A program made the translations under genes and the position numbers. From the NCBI RefSeq assembly GCF_000224145.3, contig NC_020175.2, positions 2,827,278-2,891,277 of the forward strand: a stretch of 64,000 nt of DNA, written 5' to 3'. The number at the start of each line of letters is the position of its first letter. Within the stretch, counting starts at the first letter, position 1. This DNA is from Ciona intestinalis. Lineage: Eukaryota; Chordata; Ascidiacea; Phlebobranchia; Cionidae. Under the pieces are notes generated by a model. The model worked only from the letters and a program-made list of their open reading frames with translations, was not told the DNA's origin and ran no database searches. Shown here in pieces: positions 44,101-55,200 of this stretch.

Positions 44101-44611
44101 TTAGCACAGAATATTCAAATGAGAGTCGTGAGGATACAGATTTATATTTATTTGAATGTTCTTTGTTTACTACCAAATGTGACCAGTAAATACAATGATC
44201 AGGTGTCCCATCCTCCCCCACTCTAGTATACTGTTTTTTAGATAGTAGGGTGGGCGGAGTTGGGACACATTTAGCACATAATATCCAAATATCCTGATTG
44301 TGTTTTAAACAATCAGCAGCGGTCTATCGTGAGGATACGGTTCTATATTTCTTTGCATATTCTTTGTTTACTCCTAATTGGGATGAAAAAATAGAATGAA
44401 AAGGTTTCCCTTCTTTCCCCACTCTACTATATCTGTTATTTGAATTTTGCAGTACAATTTCGAAAGAGATTTGGAGCGTTACTTACTGAGCCCAATGGAA
44501 AGCGGGCTTACTGATCCGTCCGTTGAAGCCCACGAACACTGTGGAAACAAGACTTATCTTTTTCTGAAGAATATTCGAAAGATGGTAAAAAGAAGACGAA
44601 ATTTTAGATAA
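41170..44611 (+). CDS. GT8 glycosyltransferase, glucoside xylosyltransferase-like
   Basis: Seven exons (41170-41264, 41326-41593, 41883-42020, 42084-42296, 42634-42805, 43339-43520, 44453-44611) encode about 408 residues. GXYLT enzymes add xylose to O-linked glucose on EGF repeats such as those of Notch, in the secretory pathway. Visible features: a type II signal anchor (TFVLLSFLVVWLFFLL, about 13-28), HLAMAACRGKS, CASFRLFLP, the metal-binding DxD in SVLYVDTDVIFLTP (about 180-182), VNSGVFLMNLTRMR, YGDQNLINLVFHYNP, FLPCKYNYH and the acceptor-side HGN. Exon 2 has two in-phase donors (after 41593 or 41602). At least five MITE copies or fragments lie in its introns. The family call is firm; the acceptor specificity is inferred. 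Confidence 0.87.
41616..41811. mobile_element. MITE, same family
   Basis: TATAGTGCTGTGAGGTAAG to CACCCTACTATA; in GXYLT intron 2, about 20 bases past the donor. Confidence 0.82.
42813..43009. mobile_element. MITE, same family, intact
   Basis: Starts 7 bases after the donor of GXYLT exon 5. Confidence 0.88.
43076..43115. mobile_element. MITE end fragment
   Basis: TATAGTAGAATGGGGGAAAA and little more. Confidence 0.6.
43534..43729. mobile_element. MITE, same family
   Basis: AGTAGGTCGGGGGAAGACG to CCCCACCCTACTG; starts 14 bases after the donor of GXYLT exon 6. Confidence 0.83.
43825..43950 (-). mobile_element. SINE, internally deleted
   Basis: Tail TTTACCCTTGTGTAACCGGA joins the head region TTCGAACCCATTACC. 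Confidence 0.7.
44071..44230. mobile_element. MITE, same family, internal deletion
   Basis: TATAGTAGTGTGGAGTAAG to CCCCCACTCTAGTATA; directly followed by another copy. Confidence 0.8.
44241..44431. mobile_element. MITE, same family
   Basis: ATAGTAGGGTGGGCGGAGTT to CCCCACTCTACTATA; ends 22 bases before the last GXYLT exon. Confidence 0.82.
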
Positions 44612-44677
44612 TTTAAAACTAGCAAAGCGGGATCGTGCAATATATATGTGTGGTAGTTTTCTTCATGTAGTGTTTTA

Positions 44678-44683
44678 AATAAA
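44678..44683 (+). terminator. poly(A) signal of the GXYLT-like gene
   Basis: AATAAA 67 bases past the TAA stop at 44611. Confidence 0.65.
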
Positions 44684-45331
44684 CTTTTCACTGATGAAAT
44701 CTGGGCGCGGAAGAAACACGTTTTTATGCCAATATATATCACGAATTAAATGCAACAATTCCATTCGTAAAAAACTTAAAGCCGACAATTCCAAAACTAG
44801 AGACATCTTCAATAGCCATAAACCTAACATCTTCAATAGCCATAAACCTAAACTCTAAATCTCCGATAGTCTTTAAGACTACTATAACCCCTATGTGCCC
44901 ATTTTGTCCGTGATTTTGTTGCATGACACATAAAAGAATATGTAGGGGTAAGGTGGGGTACCGTTAATACCCGAACCCATATTTCCAAGTCGTTTTTAAC
45001 AATTAACAATTGTCTTTTATATTCGTGGAAAAGCGGGGCTACGGTTATATAATTCTGTAAATATTCTTTGTTACCCAATTGTACAAGAGAAGAGATTGAA
45101 AATGTAACGCCTTACCATTTATACGATGCTATGTGTGACATGCCCATATTCACTCAACCAACAATTTGAAACACAACACAAGATTTTTTGTTACATATAT
45201 TAAAACGTAAAGCACACAGTTCCTTTTCGGTTATACATGATTTTAAATTATGGTGAAATAACAACGTAAAACTTTGCAAAAAAATCAAAAGAAAGGCAAA
45301 CCAAGTGTCTGTATATTTTTAATTCAAATCG
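44684..45331. other. intergenic region, convergent gene ends
   Basis: No coding exon recognised. It holds a 24-base direct repeat near 44800-44848 (CATCTTCAATAGCCATAAAC twice) and a diverged MITE at about 44940-45115. Confidence 0.45.
44940..45115. mobile_element. MITE-like, strongly diverged
   Basis: GTAGGGGTAAGGTGGGGTAC and the AACAATTAACAATTG interior; right end unclear. Confidence 0.6.
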
Positions 45332-45640
45332 CTACATTCTCTGTGTCATAACAGTCATCTGGGGTGCTTGAGGTAACATCTGCTGGTTAATGTTCGACGT
45401 ACTCTCCAGTGGTTCCAGTGGATAAGTGTCGGGTCCGTAATCCAACGGAAATTGTTTGTAGGTCATCACTGGCGGATCGCTTTGGCTTGGCAACACGCTA
45501 AGGTTGTTTGCTGGGTCCCTTATAGGTGGGAGTCTACGCATTGCTGGTTTGTAAGCGATAGAAACTATACCAACGAGTGCCGCTATCGCAGAGGAAATTA
45601 TAAACACAAGAAGAATAAGTGTCCAGTTTGGTTCTTCCAT
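45332..45640 (-). CDS. candidate small single-pass membrane protein, single exon
   Basis: An uninterrupted ATG-to-TAG frame of 102 codons. Residues 1-7 form a short polar N-terminus with an N-W-T glycosylation site, about 8-30 are strongly hydrophobic (LILLVFIISSAIAALVGIVS), followed by Lys/Arg (positive-inside signal) and a 65-residue tail rich in Pro, Ser, Gln and Met. This suggests a type III or signal-anchored protein with a cytoplasmic tail. A TATAAAG-like sequence lies about 40 bases upstream of the ATG, and no acceptor linking it to the NAP-like gene upstream was found. I do not recognise the family. It could be an unspliced small gene or a terminal exon of an unseen transcript. Confidence 0.5.
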   Translation of the reverse strand: MEEPNWTLILLVFIISSAIAALVGIVSIAYKPAMRRLPPIRDPANNLSVLPSQSDPPVMTYKQFPLDYGPDTYPLEPLESTSNINQQMLPQAPQMTVMTQRM

Positions 45641-45747
45641 GTCATTTGAATCAACAGTTTACATAAGCTTTATAAGCCTTTAATACAGCATCACTGTAAT
45701 TCAAATGTTATATATTGTTCTGGTAACTACAATTGTTTTTGAAGTAT

Positions 45748-45928
45748 TATAGTAGGGTGGGAAAAGATGGGACACCTTTATCACATAATATTTAAATATT
45801 CTGATCGTGTTTTAAACAATTAACAACGGTCTATGGGAGTCATGAGGACACAGTTTTATAATTGCTTGAATTTTCTTTGTTTAATACTAAATAGGACAAG
45901 AAAATATAATAAACAGATCTCCTATCTA
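45748..45928. mobile_element. MITE, same family, right end lost
   Basis: TATAGTAGGGTGGGAAAAG, normal interior, no CCCTACTATA end. Confidence 0.8.
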
Positions 45929-46281
45929 AACAAAACACTACGTAGTAATCTGAACACCTTTTTCTTAGTAAACATGTTAATTTACATAAGCGTTACTCCC
46001 GCTATATGTTTTGCCTTGTTTAAATAATTCAACCTAGCTCAACTTTCACTAAGATTTCACACTCTCGTTTCAAACAGAAAGTTGCGAACGAACTCGTCGG
46101 GGAAGTACATTGCTGTACAGGCCCGCGGGCTATGCAGACTACGTGTGTTCACGCAACCTTTTCAAGCCAAAACATTCAATGCATTTTCAAACTAATAACA
46201 TGAGGCCCAAACTACATGTTGAATATTGTATTTGTGTTACAAATTTTTGGCGACAGATCAGATTTCCTGGTTAGGTTGTTT

Positions 46282-49200
46282 TTATTGTTGGACACACGGA
46301 CTTGGTTCGTCAAGCGGGGGTGTGGCCGGTGCTTCACTGTCGTGGTCGATTATGACGTCACTATCGTCTATGTCCGAAAACAAATGGTTCAAACTCAAAT
46401 ATTTAAATTATTTTAAAATGCGTGATAACCATCAAATCAGAGGTATAGTAGGGAGGGGGAAGATGGGACACCTGTTCATTCTATTTTCTCATTCCATTTA
46501 GTAGTGAACCAAGAAAATTCAAAGAATTATAAAATCGTATTCTTACGACTTCAATAGACCATTGTTAGTTGTTGAAAACATGATCAGGATATTTAAATAT
46601 TGTATGCTAAAGGTGTTCCAGCTTCCCCCACAGTACTATATATTAAAGTACTGTAGGTAAGATGGGTCACCTTTAGTACATAAAATCCAAAAACCCTTAT
46701 CGTGTTTTAAACAATTAACAGCGGTATATATAGGAGTTGTGAGGATATGGTTTTATAATTCTTTGAATGTTCTTTGTTTACCACCAAGTAGGATGAGAAA
46801 ACACAATGAAAAAGTATCTTTTCCCCCCACCCTACTATATTAAACGTTTGGTCGAATTTTATCTGGTTTGGTCGAATTTTATCATTTTTTAAACTGTTAC
46901 CTTGTTGTTGATCTCTGTTTCTGACACCAGTTGAACACTTGGGCGCTGCACTGCTGATCGGTTGTGTTAAACCGATATCCGGCATTTTTAACGCTTCACA
47001 TTCGGTATCCATCTCCGAACTGCTTGGCGACGTAACGTTAACAAATGCATCTGTAACTGAAAGGCAGTACATATTAGCACTCGGAAATAAACAAAAAACA
47101 AATACGTGTTAAATAAAATCCAGTTATATACGAGACTTTTATTTTACATAACAAATTCATTTTTTTTAACAAAATCTAAATTTTAAAAGAGCGGAATCTA
47201 AAAAGTGCAATTTAACAAATCTAAGTTTTATTTCATTCCAATCCCGCATTTTGCACTGCTAAAACTAATCTTCTAATCTAAACGAAATATTCTTTGTACA
47301 TCACATACATAAATATATATAAGGGGTGGGGTAAGATGGCACACTTTTTAACTCTGTTTTCTCGTATTTAGCAGTTAACAATAAACAATCAAACATTTAT
47401 AAATCTATACCTTCACGGCTCTCATAGACCGTTGTTAATTGTTTAATCTCACAGTACAATACTATACCTGGCTCGGAGGTTTCTACCGCCGTGCTTAACA
47501 CGTCACTTCCGTCCACCTCGCCGTCGCTAGGATACGGCGACACGTCACGGAAAACAACTTTATGTGAATTCGAGTCGCTATCTTTTGTGGACGGAAAGCT
47601 GGATATATCTATTGACGCTCTGCAGCAAAAAAAACATATAGTAGGGTGGGGGAAGACGGGACACCTTTGGCACAGAATATACACATATCCTGAGCGTGTT
47701 TTAAATATTTAACAATGGTCTATGTAGGAGTCGTGAGGATACGGTTTTATAATTCTTTGAATAACCTTTGTTTACTACCAAATGAGACGAGAAAATATAA
47801 AGAAAAGATGTCCCATCTTCTCCCACCCTACCGTATACCTCTTGTAGGTGTATAACGTCTTTTTCCTTGGACATACTTAACGAAAATTTCTCCAACCCAG
47901 TGGCCCGTTATGGATTGTCTAAATTTTAGTCATGCACTAAGACAATTTGTATAGTAGGGTGGGGGGAGATGGGACACCTTTAGCACATAATATACAAATA
48001 TCCTGATCGTGTTTTTAATAATTAACAACGGTTCATGGGAGTCGTGAGAATATAGTTTTATGATTCTTTGAAAGTTTTTGGTTTACTACTCAGGACGAGA
48101 AAATGGAGTTAAAAGGTGTCCCATCTTCCCCCCACCCTACTGTAATAATCTTTCTAAAATAAACAGCTGCAAACTTGTGGTATAACTCGTGGGCGCAAGG
48201 TGTATGAAACCGAACACCTGCGTTATAACAACTGTCATTTCCCCATCACACGAGAAAAAAATAAGATACATTTATTCAATCCGTTATATAGGACTTTTGT
48301 CTATTAGTAAAACACGTACGTTTGACTTGGTTCAACTGGTATCCCTCTTTTTAAGTTGGACCGAATCCTTTCAAAAGCTCGATTCACGCTATGGTTGTAC
48401 TCTGTCCTGTTGGTTAAATCAACAACATAAGCTCAAAGTGCCATTCAATAGTTTGGTACCACAGGTTGTCCAATAGTATACATGATTTTTTTAGTGCTGG
48501 CTCATCTGGTATAAACCGTGGTGCATATTTCCGACGCTTCATCTGCCACCCGGCAAAATCTAGCAAAGTCAGACCAAACGTAGAAATAATACGTTTTATA
48601 CCAGTTGAGCCGCTAAAAGATTATTACATTATGCCTGGTAGCGGAAGTAACAAATAAAACATGTCATATACACAACACACATGGTTGCCTTTGAATCATT
48701 AGAGTTAAACACTCACCATTCTTCTTCGTCGTCTGCGACCTCCCCAAATTTTGAATACACGTGATCCGATGACGCAATCTCACTTCCCTGCTCCATTTCG
48801 ATGACGTCACGAAGGTGCGCCAGCTCGTTCGCAACATCACACGTATTCTCCGTAGGCTCGCTGTCTTCGTATCGGACTGGTAGGCCCGCCTCTTGTCAAA
48901 GTAAATTCAAATGATCAATGAATGATAACGTTATACGTAAAGACGCGAAATTGAATTTAATATTTAAAATTATGATTGTCAATTACATTTTCCTTGTTCG
49001 TCGATAAACTGCCATGGCCGTTCAAAACAGTATAAGATTTTTCTTTGCAAGAATTTAAGTAGATAGCTACATAGTGTTGATAACGTTCATACAATAATAG
49101 TACTTTTGGGTAAGGTAGAAAACGTTAACACCTAAATCTTATATTTCCTGATCGCGTTTTAAACAATTAACAAGGCTGTTTTGGAGTCGTGTTGCTACGG

Positions 49201-52200
49201 TTTTATAAGTGTCTAAATATTCGTTGATTACAGCCTATATTGGGACGAAAAAAGAGAATGAAAACATGTCCCATCTTACCCCACCCCACTATATATATAT
49301 TCCTGACTCAGCATTGTTACATAATGTCGACATAATAACTTACAATGATTATGCCTTTTTCACGTATTTACCTTGTCGTCGAATGATACTATTCACTCGA
49401 TCTACAAGACCTTCCATTCTCCGTCTGGAGCTGGAAACAGATTCGAAAGTTCCGTTAAACGTAGGGGGTGCTTCCTGTAAGCTGGGTTGACTCCTTTCAA
49501 ACTGGGCTGAATCCATTCTTGGAATTTTAGCAGGCAATTCATCGTCAATGTCTATATCCATTCCCCCTAATGCAGATACACGGTGTTGGGCGGGGACGGC
49601 CTCGTCTACATCGTCATAGTTATTAACCATAGACCCAGGAGTCTTGTTTGTAGCATCTAAAATACTCTGCCTTTGGTTGATTTGGGAACCGATCGAAAGA
49701 GCTTCAGATATTTTAGTGTTTAGTGGAGCTTTTTGAGATCCTAACGACGCTGCTTCGGATGTTCTATTGGCTGCTGGAAGTTTTATATCATCGTCGATTT
49801 TGTCGTATTCTTTTATTATTTCTTGTTTGGAGATCGTTTTTACAGTTGGCTCAGTTGGCGAATCAGGTATTGAAGTTGGTTTGAAAGATGTTCCTGAAGG
49901 TGGATCGGCATCGATTCCATCATACTCCTCTAGAATATCGTCAGGAAGTGGTAGGGAAAAGTCGTCGTCGTGTTGGTATGTGTTAATGGGCTGGTTGGAT
50001 ACCTTGGACGGGATTTGACCCACGACTGTTTGTGCTTGAGTTCGACTATTGGATACGGTCGGTTCTTTTGAAACTGATTCAACAGCAGAATCTGGGTGGA
50101 TAATAAAAAAGTGACGATTCTGTAAAGTACACTATTACCCTTTTTGCATGGTAAAAAGTTAATGCGAACAGCGATCCGCATTAACTCTTCATATGATAAC
50201 TCGCTAATGGGGTTATTTTGCATGGTCATTTTGTTTATGCGCGTATCAACATTCAGTAAGCTTATTTTAGCGCAATATTGTTAAATCTAGTTTATAAAAT
50301 AAGTTTTAACACCTCATGGTGCTATTACCAACTAAATACTGTAAAAATAATACCCGAAAAAGATTAGGCTCTTAAAAGTGAAACTGTACCTCCACCATAC
50401 TTTTCTTTACTCGCATAATGCGAGTAACAAGCAACCTCCTACAGCAGGTAACACGCTCATGACGTTATGCGTGTTAACTTTGTTTTTGCGAGTAAATATG
50501 CCAGTACTTACGCGCATAAAAGTGACCATGCAAAAAGGGTATATCTATTTCTAATTGGGAAAATAGGGTGTTTCGAATTTACAATTGGCATAAAAAGTGA
50601 AGCGAGTAAAAAGGTTCCACTTTTTTTAATTTAATGAAGTGTTGGACCAACTTTGGCGGTAATCCTCGCTTCCATGCAGGTCTGGACGTTGTGGCTTATT
50701 AATATATTGTATACAATATTGGGCATATTAATAAAAAGCTCAAAATTTTTTTTTCTTGCAGTAGTATTCTACGAACTACTGGTCCTAAGGTCCCGACTAC
50801 GAGTATTTTAACATTATTTCCATGATTTCCGATTAAATATTCAACACAGTTTTTACCTGAATCGTGGGCCAGGTTCACTTTGCGCCTGTATATAAAGTAA
50901 GCTCGAGGTATCAGGACATCACGGATATACGCTCCAACTCTATAATCTCTGTAATAATGTACGCTTTGAAGAATAATACACGTTTTAAGGTGCAGTAGGG
51001 TGGGGGAGATGGTTAAAAACAAGGAATATTCAAAGAATTATAAGGCCTTATCCTCATGACTCCTATAGACCGTTGTTAATTGTTTAAAACACGGTCAGGA
51101 TATTTTGATATTATGTGCTAAAGGTGTCTCGTCTTCATCTCACTATATTATATTATGCCTGTTTTGAAGAATAATACACGTTTTGAAGTGTAATGCCAGT
51201 TTAAAGAAATGCGTAAGTTATTAATTTGACTTACTGCTGTATGTGTGTTGCGGAAACACCTGGCGAAGATTCGTTCCAGTTTGATTTGAAAAAGTTGAAA
51301 AAGGATTTTGGTTGTGACATACTGGAACCTGAAGCCGCATCCGAATCTGAATGATCTGGGACCGGAATTCATATTTTAAACATGAAATAGATTAAATGAA
51401 TAAATGAATGAATAAAACATGGTAAACATTACGTGGCGATGCTATAGGACAATGCTTTCGGTTTTATACACTTCGTGCCCGCTTTAACTAAACATAGTGG
51501 GGAGGGGAAAGATGGGACACCTATTCATTTGATAACATTCAAAGAATTAAAAAGCCGTATCCTCACGACTCCCATAGACCGTTGTTAATAATCGTTTAAA
51601 ACACGAACAGGATATTCGGATGTTATCTGCTAAAGGTGTTCCGGCATCTTCCCCCACAATACTATACATAACTTGTTGGTTTTTATTTTTTTGGAGTATT
51701 TATTGTATGGCTGACATTTTAGACAGCTCATATGGGACCCCTGGTTTGGAGAAATTCCTGTGTCTTGTTCAAGTACACATACACTTTAGTCGGTAGCAAA
51801 GGCAAGCCATGAACCAGACTTCTCTTTAGCGTTAGCCACACTGTTACGACGCCGGGCTAAAACTCATAAGATAAAAAAAGGCGGGCCAAGTCTTCTAGTT
51901 AAAACACCTTGGGTCTCGTACGGCTTACCATGCATGCTGGTGGCTTTATACCTCGGGTATACGCTTACAAATAATCACCCACAACGTAACATGCATGGTA
52001 ACTCGTAAGCTGACACGAGGTGTATGAACACACGTGTTATAACGACTGTCGTTTCCGACCAAGCGACGACAAAGTAAGTTACATTCATTCAATCATTCAA
52101 ATATGAAACTTTGATCGTATCTCATTTAACCTATATTGTCACAAACTTACTGCACGGTGGCTTGTACCAGTCAATGTTCGTGCTTTTTATTGCTACGACT

Positions 52201-55200
52201 TGTGGACCTTTGTAATCGAGTAAACTTTCAACTTTTCTAAGTCGCTTGTTTCTCACGGATCCCATCGTAGAATGAAAGTCGTGTTCACTTTCTATACAGA
52301 AGAAAACAGTAGTGTTGAGCAAGTACTTCAGTTTAAATTTGCTCTTAGTTAAATTTGTTATTTGAAACTCGACGGTCATAGTCACTCTCTATAATATAGT
52401 CTATATGTTGGGTTCGCGTTTTATATGAAAATATATATGTTAAAGAACATTATAATTTGTAAATTCCGGTCTCTTCGCTGCTTTATATATTATGAGGTTC
52501 GTTATCGCGGCAAAAGAGATTTATAAATTTTAACTTAAGTTATGTACAGTACCGTGAAGGAGATGGGACACCTTTAGCACATAATATCCAAATATCCTAA
52601 TCGCGCTGTTTTAAACAACTAACAACGGTCCATGTGAGTCGTGAGGATAGGGCTTTATAATTCTTTGAATGTTATTTGTTTACAATGAGACGAGAAAATA
52701 CCCTAAATAAGTGGCATCCTTCAGTATTAGTTTTTCGCAGAGGCAAATAAAATGGTACGCCGTTATATTTCGTTAAAAAAAATGCCCAAACCTTCGCCAT
52801 CTGCATCACAATCTTCCTTTCTGTTGATCGATAACTTTATTTGTGACGTAGCCGCTTCGTCGGTTATGACGTAATCCTCGTCATCCGGGGTCAGGTCGAT
52901 GACGTAACGTTTTGAAATAACCGGGTTTGTAAAAAATGGATTCGCGCGAAATTGAAATTTCAGTTCAAATCCAACAGCGTTGTCTTCTGCAAGAAGTTAT
53001 TTCTGTTATACTTATAATACCAGTTTACTGTTTTAGGAAAATCAACTTTGTTTTCAAAATATAGCTGAAACTGGCTGTCTGGTGCTGTTTTTTTTGCCAA
53101 AATAGATTGCAATTCTTTGAGTTGAACACACATGATTATTCATATATATAGTGGGTTGGGGAAAATGGGACACCTTTAGCATATAATATACAAATATCTT
53201 GATCGCGTTTTAAACGGTCTATGAGAGTCGTGAGGATACGGTTTTACATTTCTTTAAACGTTTTTTGTTTATTACCAAATGGGACGAGAAAATAGAACGA
53301 AAATGTGTCTCTTTTCCCCCACCCTACTTATTATGTATGAACTTTAATTCTAAGTCTAAACTACATATTGTATGACTCTTACTTCTAAATTCACCCGGCG
53401 CTACTTCGACGTGATCAGAACTGATATCAGTAAGATATTGCAGCTTCGGAATATCAGACCAGTGGATCAATTTTTGTAGAATTGGATCCGAATTCATCAT
53501 GGCTGTCAGCCAGAAGTTCTCCGAGAATTCCATGGTTTCACCTGGATGATATGGAAATTGCAAAAAGGAATAGTTATCCGCGTAGCAGAAAAAAGGTGGT
53601 CGTTTGACCAAGGTGGTCCTAGAATACCGATATTATAGCGGCCATTTTTGATACCTTCTATTGGTGCCACCAACCTAAAATTTGGACACTGTACTAACTA
53701 GACCCCGGGTCATTTGTCCTATTTCATGCACTTCGTGCCCACTAACGAGTTATATAAGCGCGGCTTATTACATTACGGGTTGTGTTCACAGCAGTTCGTG
53801 CTAGTTAAATTAAGTTTAGTGCAGTTTTTTTAGCTTTTAAGTTCTTTGCTATGATATAGTAGGATGGGGGAAGATGGGAGACCTTTAGCACATAATATCC
53901 AAATATCCTGATCTTGTTTTAAACAATTAACAATGGTAAATGGGAGTCGTGAGAATATAGTTTTATAATTCTTTGAATGTTTTTTGTTTACTACCAAATG
54001 AGACGAGAAAATAGAACGAAAATGTGTCCCATCTTCCCCCACCCTACTATACATTTTGTACCACGCACTTACCGGTATCAATAATAAATTGTAGATGCAT
54101 TTTTAACCTCTTGAAGTCTTCGTCGTTTGCTTCAAATACAGAGCAGCATGATTCTACATGTTCCAAGTCTAAGGGCGATCCACCCCTAGGAAACAAGTGT
54201 TATACGTCGCAAAAAGCCTTTAAGTCATTTATTTAAGCCAAGGGCTGTAAGTGTTAAAAAAATGCATTACAAAACAATTCACTGGGAATGGCACTAAATC
54301 AAAATCAAACCTTTAAAACTATACTGGATCCCCAACGCTGCTTAAAAGCTTGATTGAATATGGTTTAACTTACTGAACTCCACAGATCAGCATTTTCCTA
54401 CAAGCAAGCAATGGTTTGTAGTATTTGTTTATATAGATTTTCTCCAGTTCATAGACATCTCGCTGGAAACGAACTTCAGTTCCAACCAAGTGGTTATGCA
54501 GGATAGCTAATGCTCTTTTCTGATGCGTCTCAAGTTTCTTGATATCGGTTTGTTTTGCTTGCTGTAAAGGTGCAGCCTGTAGGAAAAATGGATGAATGAA
54601 TGAATGAATTGTCTTTGCTTTATCCTCGCGTGACTGGAAAACGACAGTCATAATAACACAAATGTTCTGTTTCATGCACCTTGCGTGCCCGCACTTCCGA
54701 TAACGCTAACTTTGTGGGTGATTGTATTTTTCTGTATGGCTAAAAGACAACCCATTAACGTCTACTGGATAATTCGACTAATGCCCTTGCCCAAAGACAC
54801 GCCTATATTACAAGAAATATACTTGAAACTTCATCTTTGCGTTGCAAAATCCTATTCTATATACGAATGAGGTGCGGGGAGGAATGTCAGGGACACAAAA
54901 TGAAAAGAGAATGAAAACATGTACCATCTTACCCCAACATACTATATTAGTGAAACACCAATGATGTTGTTTGAGTGTATATCGAAAATATTACAGCTTA
55001 CAACATATAGACACGGGCCAATATTAATTAACTTACTTTCTTTTTCTCTTGGTTAATCTTACAATTCGATGTAGTTGTTAAAGGCTTGTAATTAAACAAG
55101 GTTGATGTTTGTTCACTGGTGTCTTTACTTGATGACTTCGATGACTGTGCCACAGTACTCTCCGTTTGCGGTGACTGGACGAAAGAACTCTAAAATTAGA

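Noticed and set aside
46226..46501. Plus-strand ORF of 91 codons
   Set aside because: Antisense to the last NAP-like exon and running into a MITE.
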